A stretch of DNA of 64,000 bases from Phytophthora colocasiae. Its lineage: Eukaryota; Oomycota; Peronosporomycetes; Peronosporales; Peronosporaceae. Where the stretch lies: positions 29,226-93,225 of the forward strand of contig JAGKQI010000014.1 of the NCBI GenBank assembly GCA_018806915.1. Direction: 5' to 3'. Shown here in pieces: positions 63,601 to 64,000 of the stretch (position 1 is the first letter of the stretch; each line of letters opens with the position of its first letter). The notes under the pieces are model-generated. The model made no database searches. It had not been told where the DNA came from and saw only the letters and a program-made list of their open reading frames with translations. The translations under genes were made by a program, and so were the position numbers.

Positions 63601-64000
63601 AGTGGCATGCGACCAGAGCAGCGCAGAAGCGTCGATGCACTCAAGCAAGCTGGTGGCGCCAAAAGAAGTGCTATAGTAATACGTCGAGGCGTCGAGGCTG
63701 GCTAAAGAGAAGTACCGACGGGACTCGAACACCGATGCTCATTTCGAGATTCCTATCGTCATATTTGCGGATCTCAGCCTGTTGGGCCGCCGCGCTGGGA
63801 CGTCTTCAATCTGCCTCGACCACACTACCTATACAAGAGTACACCACCGCTGCCGCAAAGAACAGCTCACACATAACTACCTGCACACACATCTGCTCGC
63901 ACACACAGCTGTGGCAGAGAAAGCTACAATGAAAGGTTATATTGACAGAACTGCAGAATACCACTCCGCGCAGAGCTCAACATGCCATGCTGTGGTCTCA
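60600..64000 (-). repeat. Tandem array of about 510-bp tRNA-like units
   Basis: The marker aatacgtcgaggcgtcgag or variants occurs at about 61141, 61645, 62165, 62687, 63164 (degenerate) and 63678. The marker caacaaataccaccg occurs at about 60797, 61270, 62318 and 63291. The marker acacaacccatcctgctatg occurs near 61376, 61903, 62421 and 63412. Spacing is 470-540 bases, so at least six to seven units run off the window end. Most units carry a minus-strand tRNA-like module (next entry). The rest is ACA-rich. No protein coding is evident, and ORFs here are short and frame-inconsistent. Confidence 0.8.
62199..62275 (-). repeat. tRNA-Arg(ACG)-like module within the array
   Basis: On the minus strand the module starts gtcccgtggcccaatggac (A box), has a candidate anticodon loop ctacgaa (ACG) and a B-box-like ggttcg-tccg. 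Related modules lie at about 60672-60730, 61693-61768 and 63715-63800. The acceptor arms do not pair well (gtcccgt against cggagac), and single bases are missing. A functional tRNA gene is therefore unlikely in the copies seen. Confidence 0.5.

Noticed and set aside
60600..64000. CRISPR array
   Set aside because: The period is about 510 bases with long diverged units and tRNA-like modules, in a eukaryotic context. No short identical repeats with unique spacers.

Overview
The window looks like a repeat-rich stretch of an oomycete nuclear genome, most likely Phytophthora or a close relative (Peronosporales). The evidence is a tandem array of genes resembling the oomycete M96 mating-specific family (bZIP-like region plus a C-terminal START-like region), oomycete-style initiator promoter motifs just upstream of several start codons, nearly intron-free genes, and a typical oomycete set of mobile elements (MULE, piggyBac, Crypton, pogo/Tigger, Tc1-like, hAT, Copia, dual-RNase H Gypsy, tRNA-derived SINEs). 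No housekeeping gene was found.

Layout. (1) 0-47.5 kb: about 17 M96-like copies or fragments. Three are intact on the minus strand (586-1884, 2201-3490, 3644-4987) and one is cut by the window start. The rest carry frameshifts, stops, truncations or insertions. Strand switches near 28.96, 31.80 and 33.3 kb show that an A-B gene pair was duplicated in inverted orientation. (2) Elements inside the array: a MULE (5165-8345, 9-bp TSD) in the last codons of one M96 copy, itself holding a TA-flanked insert; a 9.3-kb piggyBac (10131-19442, TTAA) carrying two head-to-tail Cryptons; a pogo-like element (20914-23219, TA); a TTAA element (29276-30259) inside an M96 copy; a Tigger-like element (34771-38102) holding a dimeric SINE; and a Copia element (40244-47093, 5-bp TSD) splitting another M96 copy. 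(3) 47.5-60.3 kb: an LTR element with a 1438-codon pol (RT, two RNases H, integrase, shifted chromodomain), flanked by two inverted copies of a gag-like region, all extraordinarily rich in GATC. (4) 60.6-64 kb: a tandem array of about 510-bp units, most carrying a tRNA-Arg-like module.

How it works together. The array reads as a birth-and-death gene family acting as a landing site for nested transposons. Insertion order can be read from target-site duplications: M96 first, then MULE, then the TA insert; and M96 array, then piggyBac, then Crypton twice. Many reading frames are broken only by single-base indels, often in homopolymers. Twin Crypton copies and Copia LTR pairs also differ mostly by single-base indels. 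Part of the apparent decay may therefore be sequencing or assembly error, and pseudogene calls resting on one frameshift are provisional.
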